Below are positions 8,225 to 16,053 of a stretch of DNA of 32,045 bases, in pieces. Source of the stretch: Desulfobacterales bacterium (GTDB lineage Bacteria > Desulfobacterota > Desulfobacteria > Desulfobacterales > Desulfobacteraceae); contig JAKSAU010001080.1 in NCBI GenBank assembly GCA_022361535.1, forward strand, positions 1 to 32,045, written 5' to 3'. Under the pieces are notes generated by a model. That model made no database searches and was not told where the DNA came from. It was given only the letters and a program-made list of their open reading frames with translations. Position numbers and translations under genes: made by a program. How positions within the stretch are numbered: position 1 is the first letter of the stretch; each line of letters opens with the position of its first letter.

Positions 8225-9778
8225 ATGTCGATCAACAAAATTCTCATAGTAGATGATGAAGAGATCATTGTCAGGCTCCTGTCCATGTCCCTGCGCAGTG
8301 ACGGATATGAATGCGTGACTGCCGGGAACGGAGAAGAAGCGCTTAAAGTAATGGAAGCTGAGTCTCCGGACATTGTTGTCACCGATATCAAAATGCCGGT
8401 CATGGACGGGCTGGAACTTCTTAAGCAAATAAAGAAAATTGATGCGGACAAGGAAGTCATTATTGTTACGGGCCATGGAGATATTGATTCTACTATTACA
8501 GCCCTGCAATACGGTGCAAGTGATTTTATAAACAAACCTGTAAGGGATGAAGCCCTTGCCATTGCCCTGGAGCGGGCCAAAGCCAAGATTCATATCCGGG
8601 AACAGTTGGAAGGATATACTAAAAATCTTGAATTGAAGGTGGCCGAGGCCACAGAAGAAATCAGAAGGAAATCCGATTTTCAAAGACTGCTCATCCATTC
8701 TTCAAACGATGCCATTGTTGCCTTTGACCATGACTGGAAAATAGTCGTTTACAATCCCGAGGCTGCCCGGATATTTGGGGAACCGCCAGGAAATGTTCTA
8801 AATAAGATGACCATAGATGATCTATACCCCTCTGATATTGCCGATTTATTCAAGTCGGAAGCGTGTAAGGATACATCCATCAAGGAGATGCCATGGAAAG
8901 AGATGGCTTTAACCGTTAAAGACGGGAATCAATTCCCTGTCCGGTATGCTACCAATGCCTTGTATGAGGACGGGGAGTTCATGGGTGTTGTCAATTTTTT
9001 CCAGGATCTGACCGAGATCAAGCGACTGGAAAAAGAGTTGGTTCAGTCGGAACGGTTGGCTGCTGTAGGCCAGACAGTCAGCGGTCTAGCACATTATGTG
9101 AAAAACATCCTCATCGGACTTAAGGGTGGATCCTACGTGGTTGATGTGGGGATGAAAAAAAATAATACAGAGAAACTGAAAACCGGGTGGGAAACCATAA
9201 AAAAGAATATCAGTCGTGTTTCCGACCTGACCCAGGATCTTTTGACCTATTCAAAGGAAAGGGAACCTGAACGAATTCCGTGTTCTCCGAATGAAATTGT
9301 CACAGATGTGGTGGCCCTGGTTGCAGATACGGCAGAATCTAAGAATATAGAGATACAGGCTGATATTGATACCGGGATAAGCGAAGTTGTTGTCGATCCC
9401 AGAACGATTCACAGGTCTTTGCTTAACCTTGTGAGCAATGCCATGGATGCCTGTCTTGAAGATGAAGATACAACCAAAGCTTTCCTGATCAGAGTGTCCA
9501 GTGTTATCGAACCGGAAAATACCCTTTGCCTAAAAGTAGAGGATAATGGCTGTGGTATGGATGAAGAGACACAATCTCAGTTGTTTAATCCTATGTTCAG
9601 TACCAAAGGTGGAAAGGGCACAGGTTTAGGGCTGCTTGTTACTGCAAAATTGATTGAAGAACATAAAGGACGTATTGATATACAAAGTCAGTTGGGAAAA
9701 GGCACTTGTTTCGCCATTCGACTTCCATTTGAACCCGTTGCAGCTAAAAACGAGAAACCGGCCAAGGAGGATAAATAA
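8225..9778 (+). CDS. Receiver-PAS-histidine kinase
   Basis: This 517-residue cytoplasmic protein has its receiver at the N-terminus: IVDDEE, Asp54 in VVTDIKMP, VTGHGD and NKPV. A coiled coil, one PAS domain (about residues 155-268) and a kinase module follow. The His-box is unusual: His290 sits in GLAHYVKNIL, with Tyr where most HisKA domains carry Glu or Asp. HATPase_c is intact: NLVSNAMDA, EDNGCGMD, FNPMFSTKGG and GTGLGL. Such REC-first kinases usually sit in the middle of a relay, taking phosphate at the receiver and then tuning their own kinase. The upstream kinase (6144-8207) is the natural donor. The start is ATG 8225 after AGGAAAGG, and the end overlaps the next gene by one base (TAATG), indicating translational coupling. 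Confidence 0.9.
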   Translation: MSINKILIVDDEEIIVRLLSMSLRSDGYECVTAGNGEEALKVMEAESPDIVVTDIKMPVMDGLELLKQIKKIDADKEVIIVTGHGDIDSTITALQYGASDFINKPVRDEALAIALERAKAKIHIREQLEGYTKNLELKVAEATEEIRRKSDFQRLLIHSSNDAIVAFDHDWKIVVYNPEAARIFGEPPGNVLNKMTIDDLYPSDIADLFKSEACKDTSIKEMPWKEMALTVKDGNQFPVRYATNALYEDGEFMGVVNFFQDLTEIKRLEKELVQSERLAAVGQTVSGLAHYVKNILIGLKGGSYVVDVGMKKNNTEKLKTGWETIKKNISRVSDLTQDLLTYSKEREPERIPCSPNEIVTDVVALVADTAESKNIEIQADIDTGISEVVVDPRTIHRSLLNLVSNAMDACLEDEDTTKAFLIRVSSVIEPENTLCLKVEDNGCGMDEETQSQLFNPMFSTKGGKGTGLGLLVTAKLIEEHKGRIDIQSQLGKGTCFAIRLPFEPVAAKNEKPAKEDK

Positions 9779-10167
9779 TGAGCAAAAAGGTACTTGTGGT
9801 AGATGATGATCCTGATGTTAGATCATTTGTGGTCACAGTGCTGGAGGAAAGCGGATACACGCCTCTGGTGGCCCATGACGGTGTTGAAGGACTTGAGAAA
9901 ATTCAGGCGGAACGTCCTGATCTGGTGGTCCTTGATGTGTTGATGCCCAGGGGGAGCGGTATCCGGCTTTATCGTCATTTAAAGACAGATGACTCCTTGA
10001 AAGATCTTCCCGTGATCATGTTCACCGGCATTGCCTTAAGGTCTTTTTTAAAATCTCAAAAAGCCCTGGAAGAGTTTAACGGGGAAGTTCCCAAGCCGGA
10101 TATTTATCTGGAAAAACCAGTGGAGCCTGAGGACCTGGCAAAGGCAATTGAAACGAAAATCGGATAA
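9778..10167 (+). CDS. Single-domain response regulator
   Basis: This 129-residue protein is a CheY-like receiver: VVDDDPD acidic pocket, Asp53 in VVLDVLMP, Thr in MFTG and Lys in LEKPVEP. There is no output domain. The loop between the conserved Thr and Lys is longer than usual (about 20 residues with KSQKALEEFNGEV), which may be a partner-binding insertion. Its ATG overlaps the stop of the receiver-kinase gene, so the two are translationally coupled and probably signalling partners. The universal stress protein gene follows after 40 bases. Confidence 0.92.
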   Translation: MSKKVLVVDDDPDVRSFVVTVLEESGYTPLVAHDGVEGLEKIQAERPDLVVLDVLMPRGSGIRLYRHLKTDDSLKDLPVIMFTGIALRSFLKSQKALEEFNGEVPKPDIYLEKPVEPEDLAKAIETKIG

Positions 10168-10207
10168 CGGGACATCGCCTTTGAATACAAATGGATTAGG
10201 AGCAAAT

Positions 10208-11080
10208 ATGGAAATAAAGAAACTGCTTTTTGTCACCAAATTTGAGGACCTCTGTTACGACGCATTGAGCTCTTTGCTCAGCCTAAGAAAGGCTGCCCTT
10301 GAGCATGTGGTATTTCTCAATGTGATCGAGCGGGACAAGGTGGCCATGAAGCGGGGCAGCGGATATTTAAAAGAAGAAGAAGTCAAACTCAAGGAAACTG
10401 CCAATATTAGGTTCATTGACTGGGCAGAAAACTTGTTTGAACTGGGCATGGAGGTTGGTGCCTACATTGAGGTGTCAAGCCTGATGCCGGAAATCCTTAA
10501 AGTAATCGAGAAAGAATCACCGGATCTGGTTGTCATCGGCAGATCCCATAAGGGACCTTTGGAACAGCTTTATTCCCGTTCGGATATCACCGAACTGACC
10601 CGGCGGGTAAAAGTGCCCATTCTTGTTTTCAAGCACATGATAGAAGACAAGATGGTACCGGAGCGGATTTTTAAGCGACCTTTGTTTGCCACGTCCTGGT
10701 CCACCAGCAGTGAGGCTGCTCAAGCGTCCCTTAAAAGTCTTTCAAAGGTTATCGGACAGCTGCATGTGATGCATGTGGTCAGTGAGAAGGATTTAAAGAG
10801 TTCAGACACCCATGAGGTGCAAAAGGTAAGAAAGTTCGAGCGCAAACGCCTGGATGATTTGTGTGATGAATTTGAGGAGGCGGGTATTGATGCACGACCC
10901 CATGTGTATGTAGGAGACCCGGAAAAAGAAATTCTTAAAGCAGCCAAGGAATACCAGGCGTCCATGGTTATATTGGGAACCAGTGAACGAAATGCAATTC
11001 TTGAGCGTTGGATGGGGTCTATTTCAAGAAATATTGCGGATAAATCCATTTATCCCTGCCTGCTTTTCCCGGTAGGGTGA
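10208..11080 (+). CDS. Tandem-domain universal stress protein
   Basis: This 290-residue protein has two UspA-like folds (about residues 1-140 and 155-290). Each has the nucleotide-binding alpha/beta layout and a late strand and turn (LVVIGRSHKG, then MVILGTSERN). The second domain keeps the MGS turn expected near bound phosphates; the first has diverged. The frame is open from 10148, overlapping the receiver gene, but ATG 10208 has TAGGAGC just before it and begins directly with the first beta strand, so it is preferred. Universal stress proteins bind ATP or nucleotide-like ligands and often sit beside, and may regulate, ion transporters. It closes the nhaD-like operon and is followed by a clear terminator. 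Confidence 0.88.
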   Translation: MEIKKLLFVTKFEDLCYDALSSLLSLRKAALEHVVFLNVIERDKVAMKRGSGYLKEEEVKLKETANIRFIDWAENLFELGMEVGAYIEVSSLMPEILKVIEKESPDLVVIGRSHKGPLEQLYSRSDITELTRRVKVPILVFKHMIEDKMVPERIFKRPLFATSWSTSSEAAQASLKSLSKVIGQLHVMHVVSEKDLKSSDTHEVQKVRKFERKRLDDLCDEFEEAGIDARPHVYVGDPEKEILKAAKEYQASMVILGTSERNAILERWMGSISRNIADKSIYPCLLFPVG

Positions 11081-11094
11081 CATAAGAATAAAAC

Positions 11095-11120
11095 AAAGCG
11101 CCGCAAGGCGCTTTTCTTTT
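11095..11120 (+). terminator. Rho-independent terminator after the universal stress protein gene
   Basis: AAAGCGCC (11095-11102) pairs with GGCGCTTT (11107-11114) around a GCAA tetraloop of the stable GNRA type, and the run TTTTCTTTT follows. It lies 15 bases after the stop codon and ends the nhaD-like/kinase operon. Confidence 0.9.
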
Positions 11121-11197
11121 GAAAGACAATCTATTTCAAGGGGTTATAAAGTTATGTGAGCCCATATTAAAGAGGTGTGCTGATGGAAAGAAACAGC

Positions 11198-11226
11198 TTG
11201 ACTCACTTTTTTTGTTTTGATAATTA
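11198..11226 (+). promoter_or_regulatory. Candidate sigma-70 promoter for the receiver/Mrp operon
   Basis: TTGACT at 11198-11203 is followed by GATAAT (11219-11224, spacing 15) or TAATTA (11221-11226, spacing 17). It lies just after a terminator and about 75 bases before the first gene of the next transcription unit, where a promoter is needed. The A8-CAC-T8-GTGT element before the ribosome site would be in its leader. Confidence 0.5.
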
Positions 11227-11301
11227 GTTAAACTTTATGGTTAGAAAAAAGTTAGAAGAATTTGACGAAAAAAAACACTTTTTTTTGTGTAAAAGGTTAT
11301 T

Positions 11302-11775
11302 ATGAAACTCCTATTCATAGACGATGAACAGACTTTTTTAAAATACTTGGCCAAGCGCCTGGTATTGGACGGATTTACAGTAAAAACAACATTTTCAGGA
11401 GAAGAAGGTGTTGAAGCTGCGGCAAAGGAAGATTTTGACGTGGCAGTTGTGGATCTTCAGATGCCTGGTATTGACGGAATTGAGGTTCAAAAGCGCCTAA
11501 AAGATCTGCAACCGTTTCTTCCCTGTATCGTTCTTACCGGACATGGCAGTGTTGAAAATGCTTTGGAAAGCGGTAAGTACAATGCCTTTAAGTTCCTGTC
11601 AAAGCCTGTTGACATGGACACGCTGATCGATACGATAAACGCAGCCTATGCCCATCGGCTGGAACGGGAAGGGCGTACCCCGGATTCTGTAGAAGAATCA
11701 GAGGCACCACAAAAGAAGGGAACCTTATCAAAACTGTATGATAAGTTCAGAGGAATCTACGGCGTCGAAAAATAG
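11302..11775 (+). CDS. Single-domain response regulator with C-terminal tail
   Basis: This 157-residue protein has a receiver domain (about residues 1-118) with FIDDEQ, Asp51 in VVDLQMP, LTGHGS and SKPVD. The tail of about 40 residues is an acidic, Ser/Glu-rich linker ending in a basic amphipathic stretch (KKGTLSKLYDKFRGIYG) and may bind a partner or the membrane. No DNA-binding domain is visible. AAAAGG lies five bases before ATG 11302. It opens the transcription unit that continues into the Mrp genes 51 bases downstream, so it may report cation or energy status to the antiporter; this is inferred from position only. Confidence 0.9.
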   Translation: MKLLFIDDEQTFLKYLAKRLVLDGFTVKTTFSGEEGVEAAAKEDFDVAVVDLQMPGIDGIEVQKRLKDLQPFLPCIVLTGHGSVENALESGKYNAFKFLSKPVDMDTLIDTINAAYAHRLEREGRTPDSVEESEAPQKKGTLSKLYDKFRGIYGVEK

Positions 11776-11826
11776 CCTTTTCCTTCGGCCTTTGTATTTA
11801 CATGATTTTGAATAAGGAGACCTGTT

Positions 11827-12378
11827 TTGACTCAGCCTAATACTGGTAACGGTAGCCCTGTACAGAGCGATGAAAAAAAAGATGGATTTTCATTTGCTTC
11901 GTTTTTAATAACCTTTATCCTCATGTTTATCACCTGGGTGGTCCTGTCGGGGAATTTTTCAGGCCTGCTCATCAGCTTAGGGATAGTTTCCAGCCTTCTT
12001 GTAGCCTGGTTTTTCAATGATCTGCTCTTTCCTTCGGTGACCACGGGCCATATACGGATTTTTATAAAGTTCACCACATATATCCCATGGCTCATCTGGG
12101 AGATCATAAAAGCCAACTTCCACCTGCTCTATATCGTGTTTCATCCCAGGATGAAGGAACTGATTGATCCCCATATTGTGACGTTTAAAACAGATTTAAA
12201 ATCTGACCTTGCCATTACAACCCTGGCCAATTCCATTACTCTGACACCCGGTACCATTACAGTAAATGCCGTAAGAGAAGGAATGTTCAGGGTCCATGCC
12301 ATTGATAAGCCGTCCGCTGATGCCCTGCCAGGGGCTATGCTGGAAAAAACGGCAGATATTTATGGAGAAGAAAACTAA
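11827..12378 (+). CDS. mrpE: Mrp/Mnh antiporter subunit E
   Basis: This 183-residue protein starts at TTG 11827, with AAGGAGA ending six bases before. A short polar N-terminus leads to two or three hydrophobic segments (about residues 22-65), then the family signature region (PWLIWEIIKANFHLLYIVF) and a cytoplasmic domain with TLANSITLTPGT and a late HAIDKP, all typical of MrpE/MnhE. The subunit supports assembly of the Mrp Na+/H+ antiporter and is not the ion-conducting part. Its stop overlaps the start of mrpF by one base (TAATG). It is the first antiporter gene of the operon, as in MbhA-first and E-first Mrp-like modules. Confidence 0.93.
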   Translation: MTQPNTGNGSPVQSDEKKDGFSFASFLITFILMFITWVVLSGNFSGLLISLGIVSSLLVAWFFNDLLFPSVTTGHIRIFIKFTTYIPWLIWEIIKANFHLLYIVFHPRMKELIDPHIVTFKTDLKSDLAITTLANSITLTPGTITVNAVREGMFRVHAIDKPSADALPGAMLEKTADIYGEEN

Positions 12379-12665
12379 TGAATACATTTTTTTTATGTAT
12401 TGCTATCGGCCTGTGCCTGCTTATGCTCGTATCCATGGTTCGCTGCTTGTTCGGTCCCACTGTATTAGACCGGCTTATCGGTGTAAATGCCATTGGTTCC
12501 AAAACAGTTGTTCTACTTTTGCTCATCGGTTTTTTATATGAGCGGGTAGACATGTTTGTGGATATTGCCCTGGCATATGCCTTTTTGAACTTTGTTGCTG
12601 TTTTGGTTGCATCCCGTTACTTCCACAAGCGTAAAGGGCTGTATGAAGAATCTTTTACTGAATAG
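12378..12665 (+). CDS. mrpF: Mrp/Mnh antiporter subunit F
   Basis: This 95-residue protein has three transmembrane helices and the family signature GPTVLDRLIGVNAIGSK (about residues 27-43), followed by VDIALAYAFLNFV. It belongs to the membrane arm of the Mrp antiporter. It is translationally coupled to mrpE through a TAATG overlap, and mrpG follows after 18 bases. Length and topology match the family; no oddity seen. Confidence 0.93.
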   Translation: MNTFFLCIAIGLCLLMLVSMVRCLFGPTVLDRLIGVNAIGSKTVVLLLLIGFLYERVDMFVDIALAYAFLNFVAVLVASRYFHKRKGLYEESFTE

Positions 12666-12683
12666 GAAAGGGATGAACTGATT

Positions 12684-13049
12684 ATGGGATTGCTGTTAAA
12701 CGGTATTTCAATTTTCTTCATGGTCATGGGATTGCTCTTCTTCTTAGGCGGAGCAGTCGGAATAATCCGGATGCCGGATTTTTATTCCAGGCTTCATCCG
12801 GCCGGAAAGCTGGATACGTTAGGCATAATGGCCATGGTTATCGGATTGGTGTTTTTTAACCTTCACCATTTCTCCCTGGCAAGTGTTTTGGTGTCCATTA
12901 AAATGCTGCTCATTGTTTTCTTTGTGTTCATGTCAAGCCCCACAGCCACCCACTCCATTGTTGATGCGGGTATGCGCGCCGGGTTGCGGCCCTGGACCAA
13001 AAGAAACGGTGCCAAGGAAATGAACCTCAAGGCAGAGGAAAAGGAATAA
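12684..13049 (+). CDS. mrpG: Mrp/Mnh antiporter subunit G
   Basis: This 121-residue protein has three hydrophobic segments and the MnhG signature GGAVGIIRMPDFYSRLHPAG (about residues 22-41), then KLDTLG. It is a structural subunit of the Mrp antiporter membrane complex. The C-terminus (about residues 100-121) is charged and cytoplasmic. The ribosome site is weak (AGGAAAGGG lies 11 or more bases upstream), consistent with coupling to mrpF. The DUF4040 gene begins two bases after its stop. Confidence 0.93.
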   Translation: MGLLLNGISIFFMVMGLLFFLGGAVGIIRMPDFYSRLHPAGKLDTLGIMAMVIGLVFFNLHHFSLASVLVSIKMLLIVFFVFMSSPTATHSIVDAGMRAGLRPWTKRNGAKEMNLKAEEKE

Positions 13050-13051
13050 AG

Positions 13052-13297
13052 ATGTATTGGCCCATTGATCTGATTGTACTCACATTTGTCATTTTTATTG
13101 CCATTGCAGCCATCAGTGTCCGGGACCTTTTAGCTACCGCGATCCTTTTTGGCGCGTACTCCTTTATGATGTGCCTTTTATGGGCTGTCATGGGTGCAGT
13201 GGATGTGGCGTTTACCGAAGCGGCTGTTGGTGCTGGGGTAAGTACGGTTTTCTTTGTCGCCGCGGTATTTAGAACAAGCAGGAGGACCAAAGATTGA
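13052..13297 (+). CDS. DUF4040 / MbhD-like subunit (equivalent of the MrpA C-terminal part)
   Basis: This 81-residue protein has three transmembrane helices and the DUF4040 pattern (VRDLLATAILFGAYSFMM, then DVAFTEAAVGAGVS). In canonical Mrp systems this segment is fused to the C-terminus of MrpA; in membrane-bound hydrogenases and related complexes it is a separate gene, MbhD. Here it is separate, which fits the absence of a full-length MrpA. AAGGAAT precedes the ATG, and the 3' end overlaps the next gene by four bases. Confidence 0.88.
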   Translation: MYWPIDLIVLTFVIFIAIAAISVRDLLATAILFGAYSFMMCLLWAVMGAVDVAFTEAAVGAGVSTVFFVAAVFRTSRRTKD

Positions 13298-14112
13298 GAA
13301 TAATCGCACTTATTATTGTCTGCCTTACCGGCGGATTGCTGTTATACGGAACCGGAGAACTTCCCGGCTGGGGTGATCCCAATTCACCTGCATCCAGCCA
13401 TTTGTCCAATCACTATATTGAACAGGCTATTGCTGAAACAGAAGTGCCTAACCTGGTGACTGCTGTCCTGGCTGACTACAGGGGCTATGATACCATGTTT
13501 GAAACGGCCGTAGTTTTTTGCGCCGGGCTTGCTTGCTTTCTACTGCTCCGTGATTTCCGTCCTAAAAAAGAGCATTACTACCGTCATGTGCCGACCGGCG
13601 TTGTTCTTCATGTCAAGGACAGTGCCAAGGAGTTGCCAGTCGGGCGTGAGTTTGAAGATATGGACAAGGACTGGGTGCCTTCGGATACCATTATACGGAC
13701 GGTCTGCCGCATTTTGATTCCGTTTATTCAGATTTATGCCCTCTATGTTGTGGCCCATGGGGATTTTTCACCAGGGGGCGGATTCCAGGGAGGGGTTATC
13801 TTCGGTGCCAGTCTGATCATGATCGGTGTTGCAACCAATTTGAAAACCCTTATTAAAAGGATATCAGAAAAGTTCTTAGCGATCTTTTCTGCTGTTGGTG
13901 TTCTTGTTTATATCGGTATTGGTTTGCTTTGTATGGTCATGGGCGGCAACTTCCTTGATTACAGCAAATTATCTCCCATTTTTGGTGAGCATCATATCCG
14001 GGCCCTGGGTATGCTGGGCGTGGAAATTGGTGTCGGCATAGCTGTTACCGCTGTTATGGTCATTATTTATATCAATATCGTCTCCGAAGGTAGACACGAC
14101 GAAGGGTTATAA
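13294..14112 (+). CDS. MrpB/MnhB-domain antiporter subunit with MbhE-like N-terminus
   Basis: This 272-residue protein starts at TTG 13294, inside the stop of the DUF4040 gene (ATTGA overlap). The first about 95 residues hold an N-terminal helix, a loop and a helix starting around YRGYDTMFETAVVF, resembling MbhE. Residues from about 140 are a clear MnhB domain: IPFIQIYALYVVAHGDFSPGG, then FQGGVIFGAS and further membrane segments. So two subunits that are often separate (MbhE and MbhF/MrpB) are fused. The domain between them (FRPKKEHYYRHVPTGV onward) is polar and has no counterpart I recognise. It is part of the membrane antiporter module. Confidence 0.88.
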   Translation: MRIIALIIVCLTGGLLLYGTGELPGWGDPNSPASSHLSNHYIEQAIAETEVPNLVTAVLADYRGYDTMFETAVVFCAGLACFLLLRDFRPKKEHYYRHVPTGVVLHVKDSAKELPVGREFEDMDKDWVPSDTIIRTVCRILIPFIQIYALYVVAHGDFSPGGGFQGGVIFGASLIMIGVATNLKTLIKRISEKFLAIFSAVGVLVYIGIGLLCMVMGGNFLDYSKLSPIFGEHHIRALGMLGVEIGVGIAVTAVMVIIYINIVSEGRHDEGL

Positions 14113-14116
14113 TATT

Positions 14117-14515
14117 ATGGAGTTCTTACAACTGATCGCAGCCAAATATAACTATTGGTTATATGTCATCCTTATGATGATCGGCTTATATGCCATGATT
14201 GCAAAGAATAACCTGATCAAAAAAGTAGTGGGGATGAGCATCTTTCAAACAGCTATTATCCTTTTCTACGTTTCAATTGGGTACAAGCACAATGCAACGA
14301 TTCCCATTATCCAGGGTGACCACGGACATGGTGCCCATGACGCAGCTATCCAGGCAGCCCATTACATTAATCCGCTGCCCCACGTACTGATGCTGACAGC
14401 CATTGTTGTATCTGTAGCAACATTTGGTGTGGCCATGGCCCTGTGTGTAAAAATATACCAGCGGTATCAGACCCTGGAAGAAGATGAACTCAGAATGCGC
14501 TTATCGGAAAAATAG
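14117..14515 (+). CDS. mrpC: Mrp/Mnh antiporter subunit C (NuoK-like)
   Basis: This 132-residue protein has three transmembrane helices and is homologous to NuoK. The helix pattern (YVILMMIGLYAMIAKNNLIKK, VGMSIFQTAIILFYVSIG, then PLPHVLMLTAIVVSVATFG) is typical of MrpC. The loop between helices 2 and 3 is His-rich (about residues 68-85, GDHGHGAHD) and is predicted to face outside. Related His-rich segments occur in the NhaD-like protein and the first D subunit. It starts four bases after the preceding gene and ends three bases before the first D-subunit gene. Confidence 0.92.
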   Translation: MEFLQLIAAKYNYWLYVILMMIGLYAMIAKNNLIKKVVGMSIFQTAIILFYVSIGYKHNATIPIIQGDHGHGAHDAAIQAAHYINPLPHVLMLTAIVVSVATFGVAMALCVKIYQRYQTLEEDELRMRLSEK

Positions 14516-14518
14516 ATT

Positions 14519-16024
14519 ATGAATAGTTATCCAGCACTCATCGTTCTGGCCCCGCTTGTGGGGGCTTTTTTTGCGGGAATCGCCGCCTGGGTTGAATCCC
14601 GGATTACCTATGCCATTACCCTGATTGCCATGGGTATTTCCGCAGCAAGTGCTGCTGTTGTACTCACTGATGTTTTGTCTGTGGGTACCATTCAGTATCG
14701 CATGGCCGGGTGGGCGCCACCCATGGGAATCGAGTTCCGCATTGATGCACTCAATGCTATGGTTCTACTTTTGGTCGCCTCCATAGCGTTGCTTAACCTT
14801 GTTGCAAGCTATCAGAATATAGCAAAGGAGACACCGGACCGCGCTCCTTCTTTTTATGTCATGTACCTGCTTTTCGTGGTGGGGCTTTTGGGCCTGACTG
14901 CCACAGGCGACTTGTTTAACCTCTATGTTCTCATCGAGATTACCTCGCTGAGTTCTTATACGCTTATTGCACTGGGTGATAAGGACAGAAGTGCTGTTGC
15001 CAGTTTGAATTATATTTTCATCGGTGTTATCGGCGCCTCTTTTTACCTTCTTGGTGTGGGCTACATTTATATTAAGACCGGTACCTTAAACATGGTGGAT
15101 GCAGCTTCCATTATGAAGACCATGTCAGACTCTTCTGCAATTTTAGTGGCTTTTATTCTTTGTATTTTGGGCGTATTTATTAAAATGGCCCTGTTTCCGC
15201 TGCATGTCTGGCTGCCAAATGCCTACTCAAGTGCGCCTGTTGGCTTTGCCCGGGTTGTGGCACCGCTGATGACAAAAGTAATGGTCTATGTCATGGTTCG
15301 TCTCATGCTCACTGTATTTGGTCTGGATTATATCTTTGAGACATTGAATCTGTCTGAATTTGTAGTTTGGCTTGGAACCATTGCCATTCTCGCCGGTGGT
15401 GCAATGGCATTGTACCAGAAAAATTTGAAGAAAATGCTTACCTACATCATTGTCTGTGAAATCGGCTATATGGTGGGCGGCGCCTGGCTGGGCAACCAGA
15501 TGGGCATGACAGGGGCCATACTGCACATCCTCAATGACGCCATTATGACGTTTGCATTGTTCCTGGCAGTTGGAAATATGGTCTACAAGCTTGAAACCGT
15601 AGATTATACGGATATTCAAGGATTGTTTGCCAAGATGCCGTGGACCATGGCCGGGTTTGTACTTGCCGCTTTTTCCATTGTTGGCGTACCCCCGACGTGC
15701 GGATTCTTTTCAAAATGGTACCTGGTATTGGGAGCCTTTGAGGCAGGTGCCTATCATTTTGCCGCAGCTCTTATTATTTCAAGTCTTTTGTGTGCCATCC
15801 TCTTTTTCAAGGTGTTTGAAATTTGCTTTTTCGAACCCATGTCAGAGGGACACGGCCATGGAGATGACCACGGGGAGCATCATGCACCAGCTGTTGCCAT
15901 GGAAGAGGCGCCTGTGTCTTCATTGGTTGTTCTTGGACTTGTCTCCATTTCACTCATAGTGGCTGGGCTTTATGCCGGCACCATTGTGGATACCTTGATC
16001 ACCCCGATCCTGAAATCAGTTTAA
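14519..16024 (+). CDS. mrpD: Mrp/Mnh antiporter subunit D, first copy
   Basis: This 501-residue protein has about 14 membrane segments and the Proton_antipo_M fold shared with NuoL/M/N. Conserved ionisable residues are visible: Glu in the helix-5 motif LYVLIEITSLSSY, Lys in the helix-7 motif FIKMALFPLHVWLPNAY, and Lys in APLMTKVMVY. These make it a competent proton- or sodium-translocating subunit. Near the C-terminus (about residues 441-458) a loop carries eight His among Gly and Asp (EGHGHGDDHGEHH), which is not usual in the family. It sits in a tightly packed operon after mrpC. Confidence 0.92.
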   Translation: MNSYPALIVLAPLVGAFFAGIAAWVESRITYAITLIAMGISAASAAVVLTDVLSVGTIQYRMAGWAPPMGIEFRIDALNAMVLLLVASIALLNLVASYQNIAKETPDRAPSFYVMYLLFVVGLLGLTATGDLFNLYVLIEITSLSSYTLIALGDKDRSAVASLNYIFIGVIGASFYLLGVGYIYIKTGTLNMVDAASIMKTMSDSSAILVAFILCILGVFIKMALFPLHVWLPNAYSSAPVGFARVVAPLMTKVMVYVMVRLMLTVFGLDYIFETLNLSEFVVWLGTIAILAGGAMALYQKNLKKMLTYIIVCEIGYMVGGAWLGNQMGMTGAILHILNDAIMTFALFLAVGNMVYKLETVDYTDIQGLFAKMPWTMAGFVLAAFSIVGVPPTCGFFSKWYLVLGAFEAGAYHFAAALIISSLLCAILFFKVFEICFFEPMSEGHGHGDDHGEHHAPAVAMEEAPVSSLVVLGLVSISLIVAGLYAGTIVDTLITPILKSV

Positions 16025-16053
16025 ACGCTTAGGTTAATAGGAAGCTTTAATAC

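Noticed and set aside
10148..10207. Upstream extension of the universal stress protein
   Set aside because: The 20 extra residues lie partly in the receiver gene and lack a ribosome site, while ATG 10208 has TAGGAGC and begins at the first beta strand.
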